The position numbers and the translations under genes were made by a program. Below the pieces are notes generated by a model. That model was not told the DNA's origin. It did not search any database and saw nothing but the letters and a program-made list of their open reading frames with translations. A stretch of DNA of 64,000 nt. It comes from Polyangiaceae bacterium. Its GTDB lineage: Bacteria; Myxococcota_A; Polyangia; Polyangiales; Polyangiaceae. Positions 9,102 to 17,834 of this stretch are shown here, one piece after another (position 1 is the first letter of the stretch; the number at the start of each line of letters is the position of its first letter). The DNA lies in the NCBI GenBank assembly GCA_019637295.1, contig JAHBVX010000014.1, forward strand, positions 90,006 to 154,005, in the 5' to 3' direction.

Positions 9102-9518
9102 ATGGCGCGCTCGCGGTGGATTGGTCTCGTCGCCCTGATGTTCGCGCCCGGCTGCGGCGGCAGCGACGACGCCGGCGGTACGGGCGGCAGCGGGGCCCTG
9201 AGCGGGGATGCGGCGACGGGCGGGCACGCGGGAACCGGCGGGGGCGACGCCGCTACGGTGGACGCCGCGGGCGACGCCGCTACTGTGGACGCCGCGGGCG
9301 ACGCCGCTACTGTGGACGCCGCGGGCGACGCTTCGGTCGCGACGTGCGCCGTGGCAACGGACTGCCGGCTGTACTCGAGCTACTGCGAAGGCTGCGTCTG
9401 CGTCCCGCTAGCTGCGGACGCGCCGGATCCGGTGTGCCGCGGCAGCCGGGTGAGCTGTCTGCTCGATCCGTGCGAGAACCACGTGCCATCGTGCAGCGCC
9501 GGCTCGTGTTCACTGTAG
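9102..9518 (+). CDS. Small Cys-rich lipoprotein with a nine-residue tandem repeat
   Basis: A 138-residue protein whose N-terminus MARSRWIGLVALMFAPGCGG is a lipoprotein signal with a cysteine at residue 18. A Gly/Ala/Asp-rich linker follows, containing three tandem copies of GDAATVDAA. The C-terminal 60 residues hold nine cysteines in a compact pattern (CAVATDC, YCEGCVC, VSCLLDPCENH, SCSAGSCSL). Short Cys-rich tails with C-x5-DC spacing recur in myxobacterial surface lipoproteins, but no function is assigned. It is exported if the signal is right. It is a single gene, convergent with the next. Confidence 0.75.
   Translation: MARSRWIGLVALMFAPGCGGSDDAGGTGGSGALSGDAATGGHAGTGGGDAATVDAAGDAATVDAAGDAATVDAAGDASVATCAVATDCRLYSSYCEGCVCVPLAADAPDPVCRGSRVSCLLDPCENHVPSCSAGSCSL
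9243..9332 (+). repeat. 27-bp tandem repeat, three copies plus a partial fourth
   Basis: Three consecutive 27-bp units cover 9243-9323, each encoding GDAATVDAA, followed by a partial GGCGACGCT. The second and third copies are identical, and the first differs by one base (ACG instead of ACT). Near-identity at the DNA level indicates recent expansion by slippage within the lipoprotein linker, so copy number may vary between strains. Confidence 0.9.
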
Positions 9519-9677
9519 CGGCTGCGCCCGTCGTGACCCGGTGGCGAGACGGGGAACGGTGATCCTAGCAGCGCGGCGCCGCTGACGAACGCGCCCTCGA
9601 GGAGCTGGTGGTGTCGCTCTGCAGCACCTCGCGCTGATCGATGCAGTGGCTCTACCTCGCCCACCGCCCATCGCGCA

Positions 9678-10322
9678 TCACTCGGGCGCCGTCCACGGCA
9701 TCTCGGCGACGAGCTTGCCGGTCCAGATGTGCGGGATGTCGCCGCCGTCGAACAAGGGCTTCGTCACGCCGTCGAGCGTGGTGGCGCCGCCCTCCCAGCG
9801 ACGGATGGAGTTCTCGTAGAACCAGCGCACGAAGAGCGGGCGACCCGGCTCGAAGCCCGTGAGGCGCTCGGGGAGCGTGCCGCTCGCGGATAGCGGATCG
9901 AGGGTGAAGGACTGCGTGAAATCACGCGTCTCGCCGGCGGCCAGCAACGGGAAGTCGCGCTCGGTGATGACGTATCCGTGCGGGCGCGGCTCGGGCACCG
10001 ACAGGGGCGCGCCGCCCTCGGCGTAGAAGTACAGCGTGCTGATCATCGCGCGGAAGGGCTCCGCCGTCGGCAAGTAGAGGCGCAGCGGCGCGCTCGTCAG
10101 GTTGCGGAAGCGCAGCACGGCGGTGCGCATCGGCACCCGCTCCATGCGCACCTCGGGCCGGACTAGCAGCGTGATCTCGAGACGTTCGTCGTGTGCGGGT
10201 TTGCTCTGGCTGCTCGCGGCGTTCACGGCACGCTCCTGGTTCGGGCTCTTGCGACAACCGGACACCCCGACGACCACCGCGATGGCAGCCACGGGTCCCC
10301 AGCGCCGGAGCGAGTCACACAT
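9678..10322 (-). CDS. Predicted lipoprotein of unknown function
   Basis: A 214-residue protein. The leftward frame is open far upstream, but that part is antisense to the AAA+ gene. The ATG at 10322 gives a proper lipoprotein signal, MCDSLRRWGPVAAIAVVVGVSGC, with the lipidated cysteine at residue 23. The mature part opens with a polar stretch and then has beta-type segments: VLRFRNLTSAPLRLYLP, AMISTLYFYAEGGAPLSV, TRDFTQSFTLDP. This reads like an Ig-like or intracellular-proteinase-inhibitor-type fold for a periplasmic or surface protein; that is inference. It is transcribed away from the AAA+ gene, with a 144-base gap between. The 159 bases after its stop show nothing recognisable. Confidence 0.75.
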   Translation of the reverse strand: MCDSLRRWGPVAAIAVVVGVSGCRKSPNQERAVNAASSQSKPAHDERLEITLLVRPEVRMERVPMRTAVLRFRNLTSAPLRLYLPTAEPFRAMISTLYFYAEGGAPLSVPEPRPHGYVITERDFPLLAAGETRDFTQSFTLDPLSASGTLPERLTGFEPGRPLFVRWFYENSIRRWEGGATTLDGVTKPLFDGGDIPHIWTGKLVAEMPWTAPE

Positions 10323-10466
10323 CCGGTCGCAGGATGGCCGAAGTCGCGTCTGACCGACAACGGAATACTCGGGGCCCCGCCAACTCGGACATTCTTCGAC
10401 ACACCCTGGCCTTGCGCGGAGCCGCGGCGTGTAGATTCTGTCAGGCGTCGATCGTAGGGCATCTGC

Positions 10467-12557
10467 ATGGTGGGAAGAAATCGAGACGGGGAGCGCAGGG
10501 CGCCCGAGGAGGCGCGCTCGCGCGTGGGTTTGTGGCTTCTGCGCATGCTGGTCCGAGGGGGTCTGCTGCGCCGGTTCTGGGCCAACGGCGACTGGCCGAG
10601 CCGGGAGATCGGCGCCGCCCTCGGCATCCCCAAGCGGGTGGTCCACTCGGGCCGCTCTGCAGGCTTCGCGGGAGAGCTCGCCGCCCTCGGCGCCTGGCTC
10701 GAGGACGTGGAGCGTGGCCCGCTGGACACGGAGCCCCGCGAGCGCAACGTGCGCTGGCTCGGGGAGCGGCTGGCTCTCTCGCCGGCGGAGTGCGACGTGC
10801 TCGGCTTCCTGGCCTGCCTGGACGCCGAAGACGCGCTGCAGCACGCCCTCGGCGCGGCGGCTGGGCGGGAGCACGCGCGGCTGCACCTGATGGCGCACGC
10901 GCTCGGGCTGTCCGTGCGGGAGCTGCGCCCCATGCTCCGGCAGGGCGGCGCCCTCATGCGCACGCGGCTCGTCCAGGCGTACGCGCGTCCGTACCAACCG
11001 ACGCTGCCGTTCTCGCTGATGGACGGCCTCGACGAGATCTTGGCGGCCGAGTACCCGAGCCCCGAGGCGCTGCTCGGCCACTTCTTCCGCCAGGCGCCGC
11101 CTCCCGCTCACACGCTCGGCGACTACCCGCACCTCGCGGCCAGCGCACAGGTCGCGGTGCGCCTGCTGGCGGGCGCCACGGCGCAGCGCACGGTGGGCGT
11201 GAACGTGTTGCTCTACGGTCCGCCGGGCACGGGCAAGACCCAGCTCGCGCGCACGCTCGCACGCGCGGCCGGCGCCGCGCTGCACGAGGTGGTCGTGGAG
11301 AACGCGCGGGGCGATACCCTCGGGCACGACGGTCGGATCGCTGCGTACGTGCTCTGTCAGCGCATGCTGGCCGACGCGCCGGGCGTCGTCGTGGTGTTCG
11401 ACGAGGCCGAGGATGCGTTCCCGCACCTCTATCCGCTGCTGAAGCAGCGGGGCGCGGAGTGCGGCAAGGGCTTCATGAATCAGGTGCTGGAGACCAACCC
11501 CGCACCCACGCTGTGGATCGCCAACAGCGTGGAGCACATCGACAGCGCCCACCTGCGTCGCTTCGATCTCGCGATCGAGGTCGGCGCGCCCCCGACCCAC
11601 GTACGCCGCACCATCCTCGACTCGGCGCTCGGCCACCTGGGCGTCGGCTCGGAGTGGCTCTCGCGCCACGCGGACGACGAGCGCCTCCGCCCGGCGCACG
11701 TCGCGCGTGCCGCTCGCGTCGCCGCCATCATCGGTGCCACGGCGGGTGCGGACGCCGAACGCGCGGTGGAGCGCGTGCTCGAGTCGGCGCTGCGGGTGGA
11801 GCGCGCACACGCGCCGCGACGCAGCGCAGGCCACGATGCCTGCGCGTACGATCTGGCGTACGTCAACGCCAGCGTCGATGCCCAGCGGCTCATCGAGGGC
11901 CTGGCGCGCAGCGGGCGCGGCACGCTGTGCCTGCACGGTCCGCCGGGTACGGGTAAGTCGGCGCTGGTGTCCCACATGGCCAGCTGCCTCGGCGTGCCGC
12001 TGCACATCAGCCGCGCTTCGGACCTGCTCAGCATGTGGCTGGGCGGCACGGAGGCGAACATCGCGGCGGCGTTCGCCCGCGCGCGCGACGAGGGCGCCCT
12101 GCTGTTCATCGACGAGGCCGACGGCTTCCTCCGCGAACGCGCTCTCGCCACGCGCAGCTGGGAGGTCACCGGAGTGAACGAGCTCTTGGTGCACATGGAG
12201 ACGTTCGACGGCATCCTCGCGTGCGCCACCAACTCGCTCGAGACCCTCGACGCCGCGTCCCTGCGTCGCTTCGCCGTGAAGGTCCGCTTCGAGCCGCTGC
12301 GCCCGGACCAGCGCAAGCGCCTGCTGCTCGCCACGCTCGCCGCGCGCGGCGCCGTCAGCCGGGTCAAGCCCCGCGACCTCGCGGCCCTCGACCGGCTCAG
12401 CGCGCTCACCCCCGGGGACTTCGCGGCCGTCGCGCGCCGGGTCGACATCCTCGCCGAGCCGCTCACCCCGTCGCGCTTCATCGCCGAGCTCGCGGAGGAG
12501 CACAGGCTCAAGCCCGGTCAGGGCGCCCGCGCGATTGGCTTCGCCGTCAGCGGCTGA
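10467..12557 (+). CDS. Tandem AAA+ ATPase with two complete ATP sites
   Basis: A 696-residue cytoplasmic protein with an N-terminal helical region (about 1-200) and two AAA+ modules. Module 1 has Walker A GPPGTGKT at 251-258 and Walker B VVVVFDEAED with Asp312 and Glu313. Module 2 has GPPGTGKS at 491-498 and LLFIDEADG with Asp549 and Glu550. Arg-finger-like pairs follow each (HLRRFD and SLRRFA). The pattern resembles stand-alone Cdc48-like or moxR-distant bacterial ATPases that remodel proteins, but the N-terminal domain does not match ClpB, Cdc48 or Lon by eye. The last 11 bases overlap the tail of the convergent L,D-transpeptidase gene. Partner and substrate are unknown. Confidence 0.85.
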   Translation: MVGRNRDGERRAPEEARSRVGLWLLRMLVRGGLLRRFWANGDWPSREIGAALGIPKRVVHSGRSAGFAGELAALGAWLEDVERGPLDTEPRERNVRWLGERLALSPAECDVLGFLACLDAEDALQHALGAAAGREHARLHLMAHALGLSVRELRPMLRQGGALMRTRLVQAYARPYQPTLPFSLMDGLDEILAAEYPSPEALLGHFFRQAPPPAHTLGDYPHLAASAQVAVRLLAGATAQRTVGVNVLLYGPPGTGKTQLARTLARAAGAALHEVVVENARGDTLGHDGRIAAYVLCQRMLADAPGVVVVFDEAEDAFPHLYPLLKQRGAECGKGFMNQVLETNPAPTLWIANSVEHIDSAHLRRFDLAIEVGAPPTHVRRTILDSALGHLGVGSEWLSRHADDERLRPAHVARAARVAAIIGATAGADAERAVERVLESALRVERAHAPRRSAGHDACAYDLAYVNASVDAQRLIEGLARSGRGTLCLHGPPGTGKSALVSHMASCLGVPLHISRASDLLSMWLGGTEANIAAAFARARDEGALLFIDEADGFLRERALATRSWEVTGVNELLVHMETFDGILACATNSLETLDAASLRRFAVKVRFEPLRPDQRKRLLLATLAARGAVSRVKPRDLAALDRLSALTPGDFAAVARRVDILAEPLTPSRFIAELAEEHRLKPGQGARAIGFAVSG

Positions 12558-13986
12558 CGACGACGTAGGTCCCGGTACCCAGGGGGCCGACGGGGCCCGC
12601 GCCGTTCCAGCCTGCCGGCACCTTGGGATCGGACCAGTCGAACAGGTAGCGGCCGTCTTCGGGCGAGACGTTCACGCAGCCCGCGCTCATGGGCTCGCCG
12701 AAGTTCTCGTGCCAGTAGGCGGTGTGCAGCGCGAAGGGCGCGTGGAAGTACTGGGTGTAGGGCACGTCCGCGATCCAGAACGAGCGATTCTCACCCTGCT
12801 CGGGGCTCATGGTGGCGGCGCGATGCTTGAACGTCACTCGGTACACTCCGAGCGGCGTGGTGCTCATCTTCACCGGGTCTTTGCCCTTCACCGGCACGCC
12901 CCCGGCGCCAGGCGACATCAGCGTGGCGTACACGGGCGCGAGGCCGTCGTACGCGACGAGGGTGCCCTGGGTGATGCTGATCAGCATCCACTTGTGCCCG
13001 GGCGCCACGCCGATGGGCAGCTTGTCTCGCGGCGCGATGACCGTGGCGTCGGACTGGAGGGCGTACAGCGCGCTCCCATCCGAGTGTCGCTCGCGCGTCT
13101 CGAGGAACTGCCGCTTGCCGTCGGCCTCGGGGGGAGCGCTAGCGTGGAGCGGCACGTAGGCCCGCGCCGCCCAGTTCGCGCCGGTGGGTTCGAACTTGCC
13201 GTCGCTGGTGCGCCGATACTTGGGTCGCTCCCTGGCGCGGAAGAAGGCGATGGGCAGCTGGACACGAGCGCCGAGCTCGACGCCCCGGAAGGTGGAGGTC
13301 CGAAACGGCCGCACCCGATCCGCGGGCACGATGGTGCCGTCGGCGGAGAGCAGGAACGTCCGACCCTGGTGCTCGAAGGACCGGGTGTACGCGAGCATGG
13401 AGCCGAGCGGGATCTGACGACGCACGAGCTCGAGCGGCTTGTCCGTGCCGACCGAGCCGCCGTTCTCGAAGAAGTCGGGGACGGGGTGGCGCGCGGGCTC
13501 GGTGCGTACCTCGGCGAGCAGCTCGTGCCCGCGGTTTCCCCACGACAGCGGCTTGAAGCTGCCGGGCTTGCCCAAGAAGCGTTCTTCGCGCTCCCACTCG
13601 CTGGGTGAGGGCAGACGCCGGTACATGGGCGTGCCGTTGGACAGCGCGAAGTGATAGGGCATGAGCCCGGGCAGGTAGCGGGCGAGCTGCATGCTCTGCA
13701 GGTAGCGCCCCTGCAGCCCGAGCGAGACGGTGCGATCCCCGCACACCCAGCCGAAGGGCTGCACCGGGTAGTAGTCGCTGGCGCAGCCGGGACCGCGAAC
13801 CGGCGCTTCGTTCCGCAAGCGCACCGAGTCTCCGACGCGGATGTAGCCGAGCTGACGCTCCGTGCGCTTGGGCTCGGGATACACCCACGTCGTGTAGCCG
13901 GTGCTGTACAGCTCGCTGGGCCGAGCCGACGCGACGCTGATCGACGCGACGCCGGCCAGGGTGAGGAGGTACGCCGCGAAGCGCAT
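12547..13986 (-). CDS. Secreted L,D-transpeptidase (YkuD family)
   Basis: A 479-residue protein with a signal peptide ([21 protein letters not shown]). A long N-terminal part of about 330 residues contains SH3-like and beta segments. The C-terminal YkuD catalytic domain has the motif [20 protein letters not shown], with His421, His426 and catalytic Cys437. YkuD enzymes form 3-3 peptidoglycan cross-links or attach proteins to the wall through the active-site cysteine. A second gene with the same layout lies at 30574-32133, so this is a small paralogous family. The frame is open upstream of 13986 but lacks sense there, because ruvB is read from the other strand. It diverges from ruvB and overlaps the AAA+ gene end by 11 bases. 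Confidence 0.9.
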   Translation of the reverse strand: MRFAAYLLTLAGVASISVASARPSELYSTGYTTWVYPEPKRTERQLGYIRVGDSVRLRNEAPVRGPGCASDYYPVQPFGWVCGDRTVSLGLQGRYLQSMQLARYLPGLMPYHFALSNGTPMYRRLPSPSEWEREERFLGKPGSFKPLSWGNRGHELLAEVRTEPARHPVPDFFENGGSVGTDKPLELVRRQIPLGSMLAYTRSFEHQGRTFLLSADGTIVPADRVRPFRTSTFRGVELGARVQLPIAFFRARERPKYRRTSDGKFEPTGANWAARAYVPLHASAPPEADGKRQFLETRERHSDGSALYALQSDATVIAPRDKLPIGVAPGHKWMLISITQGTLVAYDGLAPVYATLMSPGAGGVPVKGKDPVKMSTTPLGVYRVTFKHRAATMSPEQGENRSFWIADVPYTQYFHAPFALHTAYWHENFGEPMSAGCVNVSPEDGRYLFDWSDPKVPAGWNGAGPVGPLGTGTYVVVSR

Positions 13987-14061
13987 GGAATGGACCGTGC
14001 CCCATCCGCCACGGGAGGTCCAGACTTCCGGGGGCGCCGGGTTGAGGTAGAGTCCGGGCCC

Positions 14062-15123
14062 ATGGCGGCCAAGAAGCTCAACCCGGACGCGGCGGCCGCG
14101 GAGGTCGACCGAGTCCTCGCTCCGCTGCTGCACGCCGACGACGAGCGCTTCGACCGTCTGTTTCGCCCCAAGACGCTGGACGACTTCGTCGGCCAGGAGA
14201 AGCACAAGCACAACCTGCGGGTGTTCGTGGAGGCCGCAAAGAAGCGCGGCGAGCCGCTGGATCACATCCTGTTGTGCGGGCCGCCGGGTCTGGGGAAGAC
14301 CACCCTCGCCTACGTGCTCGGCGCGGAAATGGGGGTCAACGTCACCGTGACGAGCGGGCCCGCGGTCGAGCACAAGGGCTCGCTGAGCAGCCTGTTCACG
14401 CGCCTGCAGCGGGGGGACGTGCTGTTCATCGACGAGATCCACCGGCTGAGCGCGGTGGTGGAAGAGTCGCTCTACCCGGCGATCGAAGACTTTCGCATCG
14501 ACGTGATGATGGGGGACGGCGCCTTCGCCGAGAGCGTGCCCATCGACTTGAAGCCCTTCACGCTGGTGGCCGCGACCACCCGCACGGGGCTGTTGACCAA
14601 ACCGCTGCAGGAGCGCTTCGGCGTCACCCTTCGGCTCGACTTCTACCCAGTGGAGGACCTCACGCGCATCGTCCTCAGGAGCGCGCGTCTGCTCGGCGTC
14701 CCCTGCGACGAGGCGGGCGCCACGGCGTTGGCCGAGCGCTCTCGGGGTACGCCGCGGGTGGCCAACCGCTTGCTGCGTCGCGCGCGGGACTTCGCCGAGA
14801 TCGAGGGCAGCGGCGGGATCGACCGCGCCATCGTGGACATCGCGTGTGAGCGGCTGGAGGTGGATCGCGCCGGTCTCGACGAGATGGATCGGCGCCTGCT
14901 CCGCACGCTGATCGACCACTACGACGGCGGCCCGGTCGGCGTGGAGACGATCGCGGCGGCGCTGGCGGAGCCGCGAGACACGGTCGAGGACGTCTACGAG
15001 CCGTATCTCCTGCAGCAGGGCTTCTTGGGGCGCACGCCGCGCGGGCGCGTGGCCACGCGCCGGGCGTACGAGCACCTGGGCTTGCCCTGGGCGGAGAGCC
15101 GCGGGCAGAAGAGCTTGTTCTGA
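14062..15123 (+). CDS. ruvB: Holliday junction branch-migration ATPase RuvB
   Basis: A 353-residue motor protein that, with RuvA, drives Holliday-junction branch migration in recombinational repair. The opening [18 protein letters not shown] is the RuvB signature. Walker A GPPGLGKT lies at 73-80 and Walker [10 protein letters not shown] has Asp124 and Glu125. Sensor 1 is [19 protein letters not shown], and the winged-helix domain ends [13 protein letters not shown]. The length is normal. The ATG at 14062 was chosen because this is where RuvB similarity begins; the earlier frame is antisense to the transpeptidase. ruvA and ruvC are not in the window, so the usual ruvABC cluster is split here. 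Confidence 0.97.
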   Translation: MAAKKLNPDAAAAEVDRVLAPLLHADDERFDRLFRPKTLDDFVGQEKHKHNLRVFVEAAKKRGEPLDHILLCGPPGLGKTTLAYVLGAEMGVNVTVTSGPAVEHKGSLSSLFTRLQRGDVLFIDEIHRLSAVVEESLYPAIEDFRIDVMMGDGAFAESVPIDLKPFTLVAATTRTGLLTKPLQERFGVTLRLDFYPVEDLTRIVLRSARLLGVPCDEAGATALAERSRGTPRVANRLLRRARDFAEIEGSGGIDRAIVDIACERLEVDRAGLDEMDRRLLRTLIDHYDGGPVGVETIAAALAEPRDTVEDVYEPYLLQQGFLGRTPRGRVATRRAYEHLGLPWAESRGQKSLF

Positions 15124-15172
15124 CGGGTTTGCTTGCCGCTCGCGCCCCGCTGAAGCATGCTCCAAGCAGTCG

Positions 15173-16282
15173 ATGCTGCGCCTTGCTCTGGTCACCACGC
15201 TTCTCACGCTCGTGAGCGGCTGCAGCAACGTCCTGGGCTACGATGACGTGACCTTCGACGACGGCTCCGGCGGCGCAGGGACCAGTGGCGGCGGCGGCGC
15301 GCTCGGCGGTGGCCCCTCTGGGGGCGGCAGCGGGGCAGCGGCGAGCGGCGGCAGCGCCGGCGCGGGCGGCAGCGCTGCCGCCGGCGGCAGCGCAGCGGCC
15401 GGCGGAACCTCGGGCTCCGGGGGCAGTGGAACCGGCGGCACGCTCGCCACGGGCGGCACCACCGGCAGCGGCGGCGCCACCTCCGGGGCGGCCATCTGCT
15501 CGAAGTGGAAGGCGGACCGCGGCAACCTGGACGAAGGCACCTGGTCCGGCAGCGTGGCTAGCTGCAACGCCGGCGACATCGGCCCGCCGGGCCGGGAGAA
15601 CGCGCTGCGCTTGGTGAACCTGTATCGTCATCTCGTCGGCTTGCCCGCGGTCACCACCGCCACCGATCGCGATCAACAAGCGCAGGCCTGCGCGCTGATG
15701 ATGCACGCCAACGGCTCGCTCTCCCACACGCCGCCGACCAACTGGGCCTGCTACAGCGCCGACGGCGCGTCGGCCGCGGGCAAGAGCAACATCGCCTCTA
15801 CCGCCGGCGTGCGCGGCGTGGACTTGTACATCGCCGATCCGGGCAACGCGACCACGATGGGTCATCGCCGCTGGATCCTGTCGAACACCTTGGGCCCGAT
15901 CGGCCTCGGCTCCACCAGCAACTACTCTTGCATGTGGGTGATCGGCGGCGCGGCCAGCGGCAACAACAAGTGGACCGCCTTCCCACCGCCGGGACCGGTC
16001 CCCGCCGACCTGTTCACCGTGTCGTGGGCCAGCGTGGACTCGACGGGCTGGACCATCCAGAGCGACACCATCAGCCTCGCTGGGGCGCAGGTCACGGTCA
16101 CCTCGAGCGGGCAGAGCCTCCCGGTGACGGTGACGCAGCTGCAGAGCGGCTATGGCAGTAAGTATGCCATCTCGCTCCGGCCCAGCGGTTGGACGAGCCA
16201 GGCGGGCAACACCTACTCGGTGAACGTGACCGGCTTGAGCGAGCCAATCCAGTACGACGTCGAAGTCATCAGCTGTAACTGA
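15173..16282 (+). CDS. Lipoprotein with CAP/SCP domain
   Basis: A 369-residue protein. Its signal MLRLALVTTLLTLVSGC gives a lipid-attached Cys17, and a Gly/Ser/Ala-rich linker of roughly 75 residues follows. The central domain is CAP-like: ALRLVNLYRHLVGLP, QAQACALMMHANGSLSHTPP and TTMGHRRWILSNTLGPIGLG. The His of LSHTPP and the Gly-His-Arg-Arg motif are typical of the CAP cavity. The last 90 residues (VSWASVDSTGWTI onwards) form a beta-rich module. Bacterial CAP proteins are secreted and generally of unknown function, and some bind lipids or cell-wall material. It starts 49 bases after ruvB but is unlikely to share its function. Confidence 0.85.
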   Translation: MLRLALVTTLLTLVSGCSNVLGYDDVTFDDGSGGAGTSGGGGALGGGPSGGGSGAAASGGSAGAGGSAAAGGSAAAGGTSGSGGSGTGGTLATGGTTGSGGATSGAAICSKWKADRGNLDEGTWSGSVASCNAGDIGPPGRENALRLVNLYRHLVGLPAVTTATDRDQQAQACALMMHANGSLSHTPPTNWACYSADGASAAGKSNIASTAGVRGVDLYIADPGNATTMGHRRWILSNTLGPIGLGSTSNYSCMWVIGGAASGNNKWTAFPPPGPVPADLFTVSWASVDSTGWTIQSDTISLAGAQVTVTSSGQSLPVTVTQLQSGYGSKYAISLRPSGWTSQAGNTYSVNVTGLSEPIQYDVEVISCN

Positions 16283-16326
16283 CGCGAAAACTCCCGGAAA
16301 CACGGCTCTGCCAGGGTGCCTCCCCA

Positions 16327-17775
16327 ATGCACCCGATCAGAGCGCGTCTCGTCCCGATCTCCACCTTGCTCGCTTGCTGTCTCCTGCCGGCCGTGGCGAC
16401 GGCGGAGGAGGCCGCCGGTCCGACCCCCGAGAAGCTGCAGATGACCCTGGACACGGTCTGGGTGCTCTTGTGCGCCTTCCTCGTGTTCTTCATGCACGCG
16501 GGCTTCGCGTTGCTCGAGAGCGGGCTCGTTCGCAAGAAGAACGTCGTCAACGTGCTCAGCAAGAACGTCATGATCGTGGCATCCACCTCGATCGTCTTCT
16601 GGCTGGTCGGGTTCGGGCTGATGTTCGGCAACGGCAACGCGATCGTGGGCACCGCCGGCTTCTTCGTCCCCGCCGACCCCTCGCTGTTCGAGTCCCTGTC
16701 CTGGTCGCAGATCCCGCTCAGCGTGAAGTTCTTCTTCCAGATGGTGTTCGCCGCAACCGCGGCGACCATCGTCTCCGGGGCGGTGGCCGAGCGCATCCAC
16801 TTCAAGGCCTTCCTGATCTTCGGCGTCGTGCTCGGAGCCGTCATCTACCCCATCGCCGGTCACTGGGTGTGGGGCGGCGGGTTCTTGGCGGGGCTCGGCT
16901 TCCTCGACTTTGCGGGCTCCACCGTCGTGCACTCGGTCGGCGGCTGGGCCGCGCTGGTGGGCGTGTGGATGCTGGGACCGCGCCGGGGCAAGTACCGCAA
17001 GGACGGCACGATGAAGCCCATCCCGGGGCACAACATGACGAGCGCCGCCTTGGGCACGTTCGTGCTGTGGCTCGGCTGGTTCGGGTTCAACCCGGGCTCC
17101 ACGCTGTCCGCGAACCCCGACGCGATTGGGCACATCGTGCTGGTCACCAACCTGGCCGCTGCGTCTTCCGCGCTGGTCGCGACGGCGTACACCTGGTGGC
17201 GCGCGGGCAAGCCCGACCTGGGGTTGACCCTCAACGGTGCGCTGGCGGGCCTGGTAGCCATCACCGCGCCGTGTGCGTTCGTCAGCGCGCCCTTCGCCAT
17301 CGTCATCGGCGTGATCGCGGGAGTGCTCGTAGTGGAAGGCGTGCTGCTGTTCGACCGCGTGCGCGCGGACGACCCGGTGGGCGCCACGAGCGTGCACCTG
17401 GTGTGTGGCGTGTTCGGGACCCTGGCCGTGGGCCTGTTCGCAGACCCGGCCATTGCCAAGAGCGTCGCGGGAGCGGAGGTCGCGTCGGCGGGGCTCTTCT
17501 TGGGCGGCGGAGCAGCGCAGCTGCTCGCGCAGCTGTGGGGTGTGCTGGCGGTTGGCGCTTTCGTGGTCGCGACCTCGAGCGCGGTGTGGTTCACGCTGCA
17601 GCGCACCATCTCGCTGCGGGTGGACGAAGAGGACGAGCAGCTCGGGCTGGATCTGGCGGAGATGGGCATGGAGGCCTACCCGGACGAGCTGCCGCGGGGG
17701 ATGACGCTACCGGAGCAGGACAGCGCGCCGGCGCCGGCCCCGCTGACCGAACCCGAGACCTCCCAAGCCAGCTGA
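16327..17775 (+). CDS. amt: Ammonium transporter, Amt family
   Basis: A 482-residue inner-membrane channel with a cleavable signal (LLPAVATAEEA), as in AmtB, and about 11 membrane segments. The two pore histidines are visible: His202 in STVVHSVGGWAAL and His357 in GATSVHLVCGVFGT. The extracellular gate region includes FAATAATIVSGAVAERI. The cytosolic tail LGLDLAEMGMEAYPDEL is the PII-contact motif. Amt trimers admit ammonium and are normally closed by GlnK, but no glnK gene lies next to it, unlike the usual amt-glnK pair. The regulator must therefore be encoded elsewhere. Transcription is rightward, with the kinase gene 59 bases behind. Confidence 0.95.
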   Translation: MHPIRARLVPISTLLACCLLPAVATAEEAAGPTPEKLQMTLDTVWVLLCAFLVFFMHAGFALLESGLVRKKNVVNVLSKNVMIVASTSIVFWLVGFGLMFGNGNAIVGTAGFFVPADPSLFESLSWSQIPLSVKFFFQMVFAATAATIVSGAVAERIHFKAFLIFGVVLGAVIYPIAGHWVWGGGFLAGLGFLDFAGSTVVHSVGGWAALVGVWMLGPRRGKYRKDGTMKPIPGHNMTSAALGTFVLWLGWFGFNPGSTLSANPDAIGHIVLVTNLAAASSALVATAYTWWRAGKPDLGLTLNGALAGLVAITAPCAFVSAPFAIVIGVIAGVLVVEGVLLFDRVRADDPVGATSVHLVCGVFGTLAVGLFADPAIAKSVAGAEVASAGLFLGGGAAQLLAQLWGVLAVGAFVVATSSAVWFTLQRTISLRVDEEDEQLGLDLAEMGMEAYPDELPRGMTLPEQDSAPAPAPLTEPETSQAS

Positions 17776-17834
17776 ATCCGAGCGGAAACCGCGCGGCCGT
17801 CGAGGGCCTTTGGTCACCGCGTCGAGGTCGCGGT

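Noticed and set aside
9519..9677. Decayed gene fragment in the convergent gap
   Set aside because: A 20-codon stretch (DERALEELVVSLCSTSR) can be read but has no start, ribosome site or match; too short to support.
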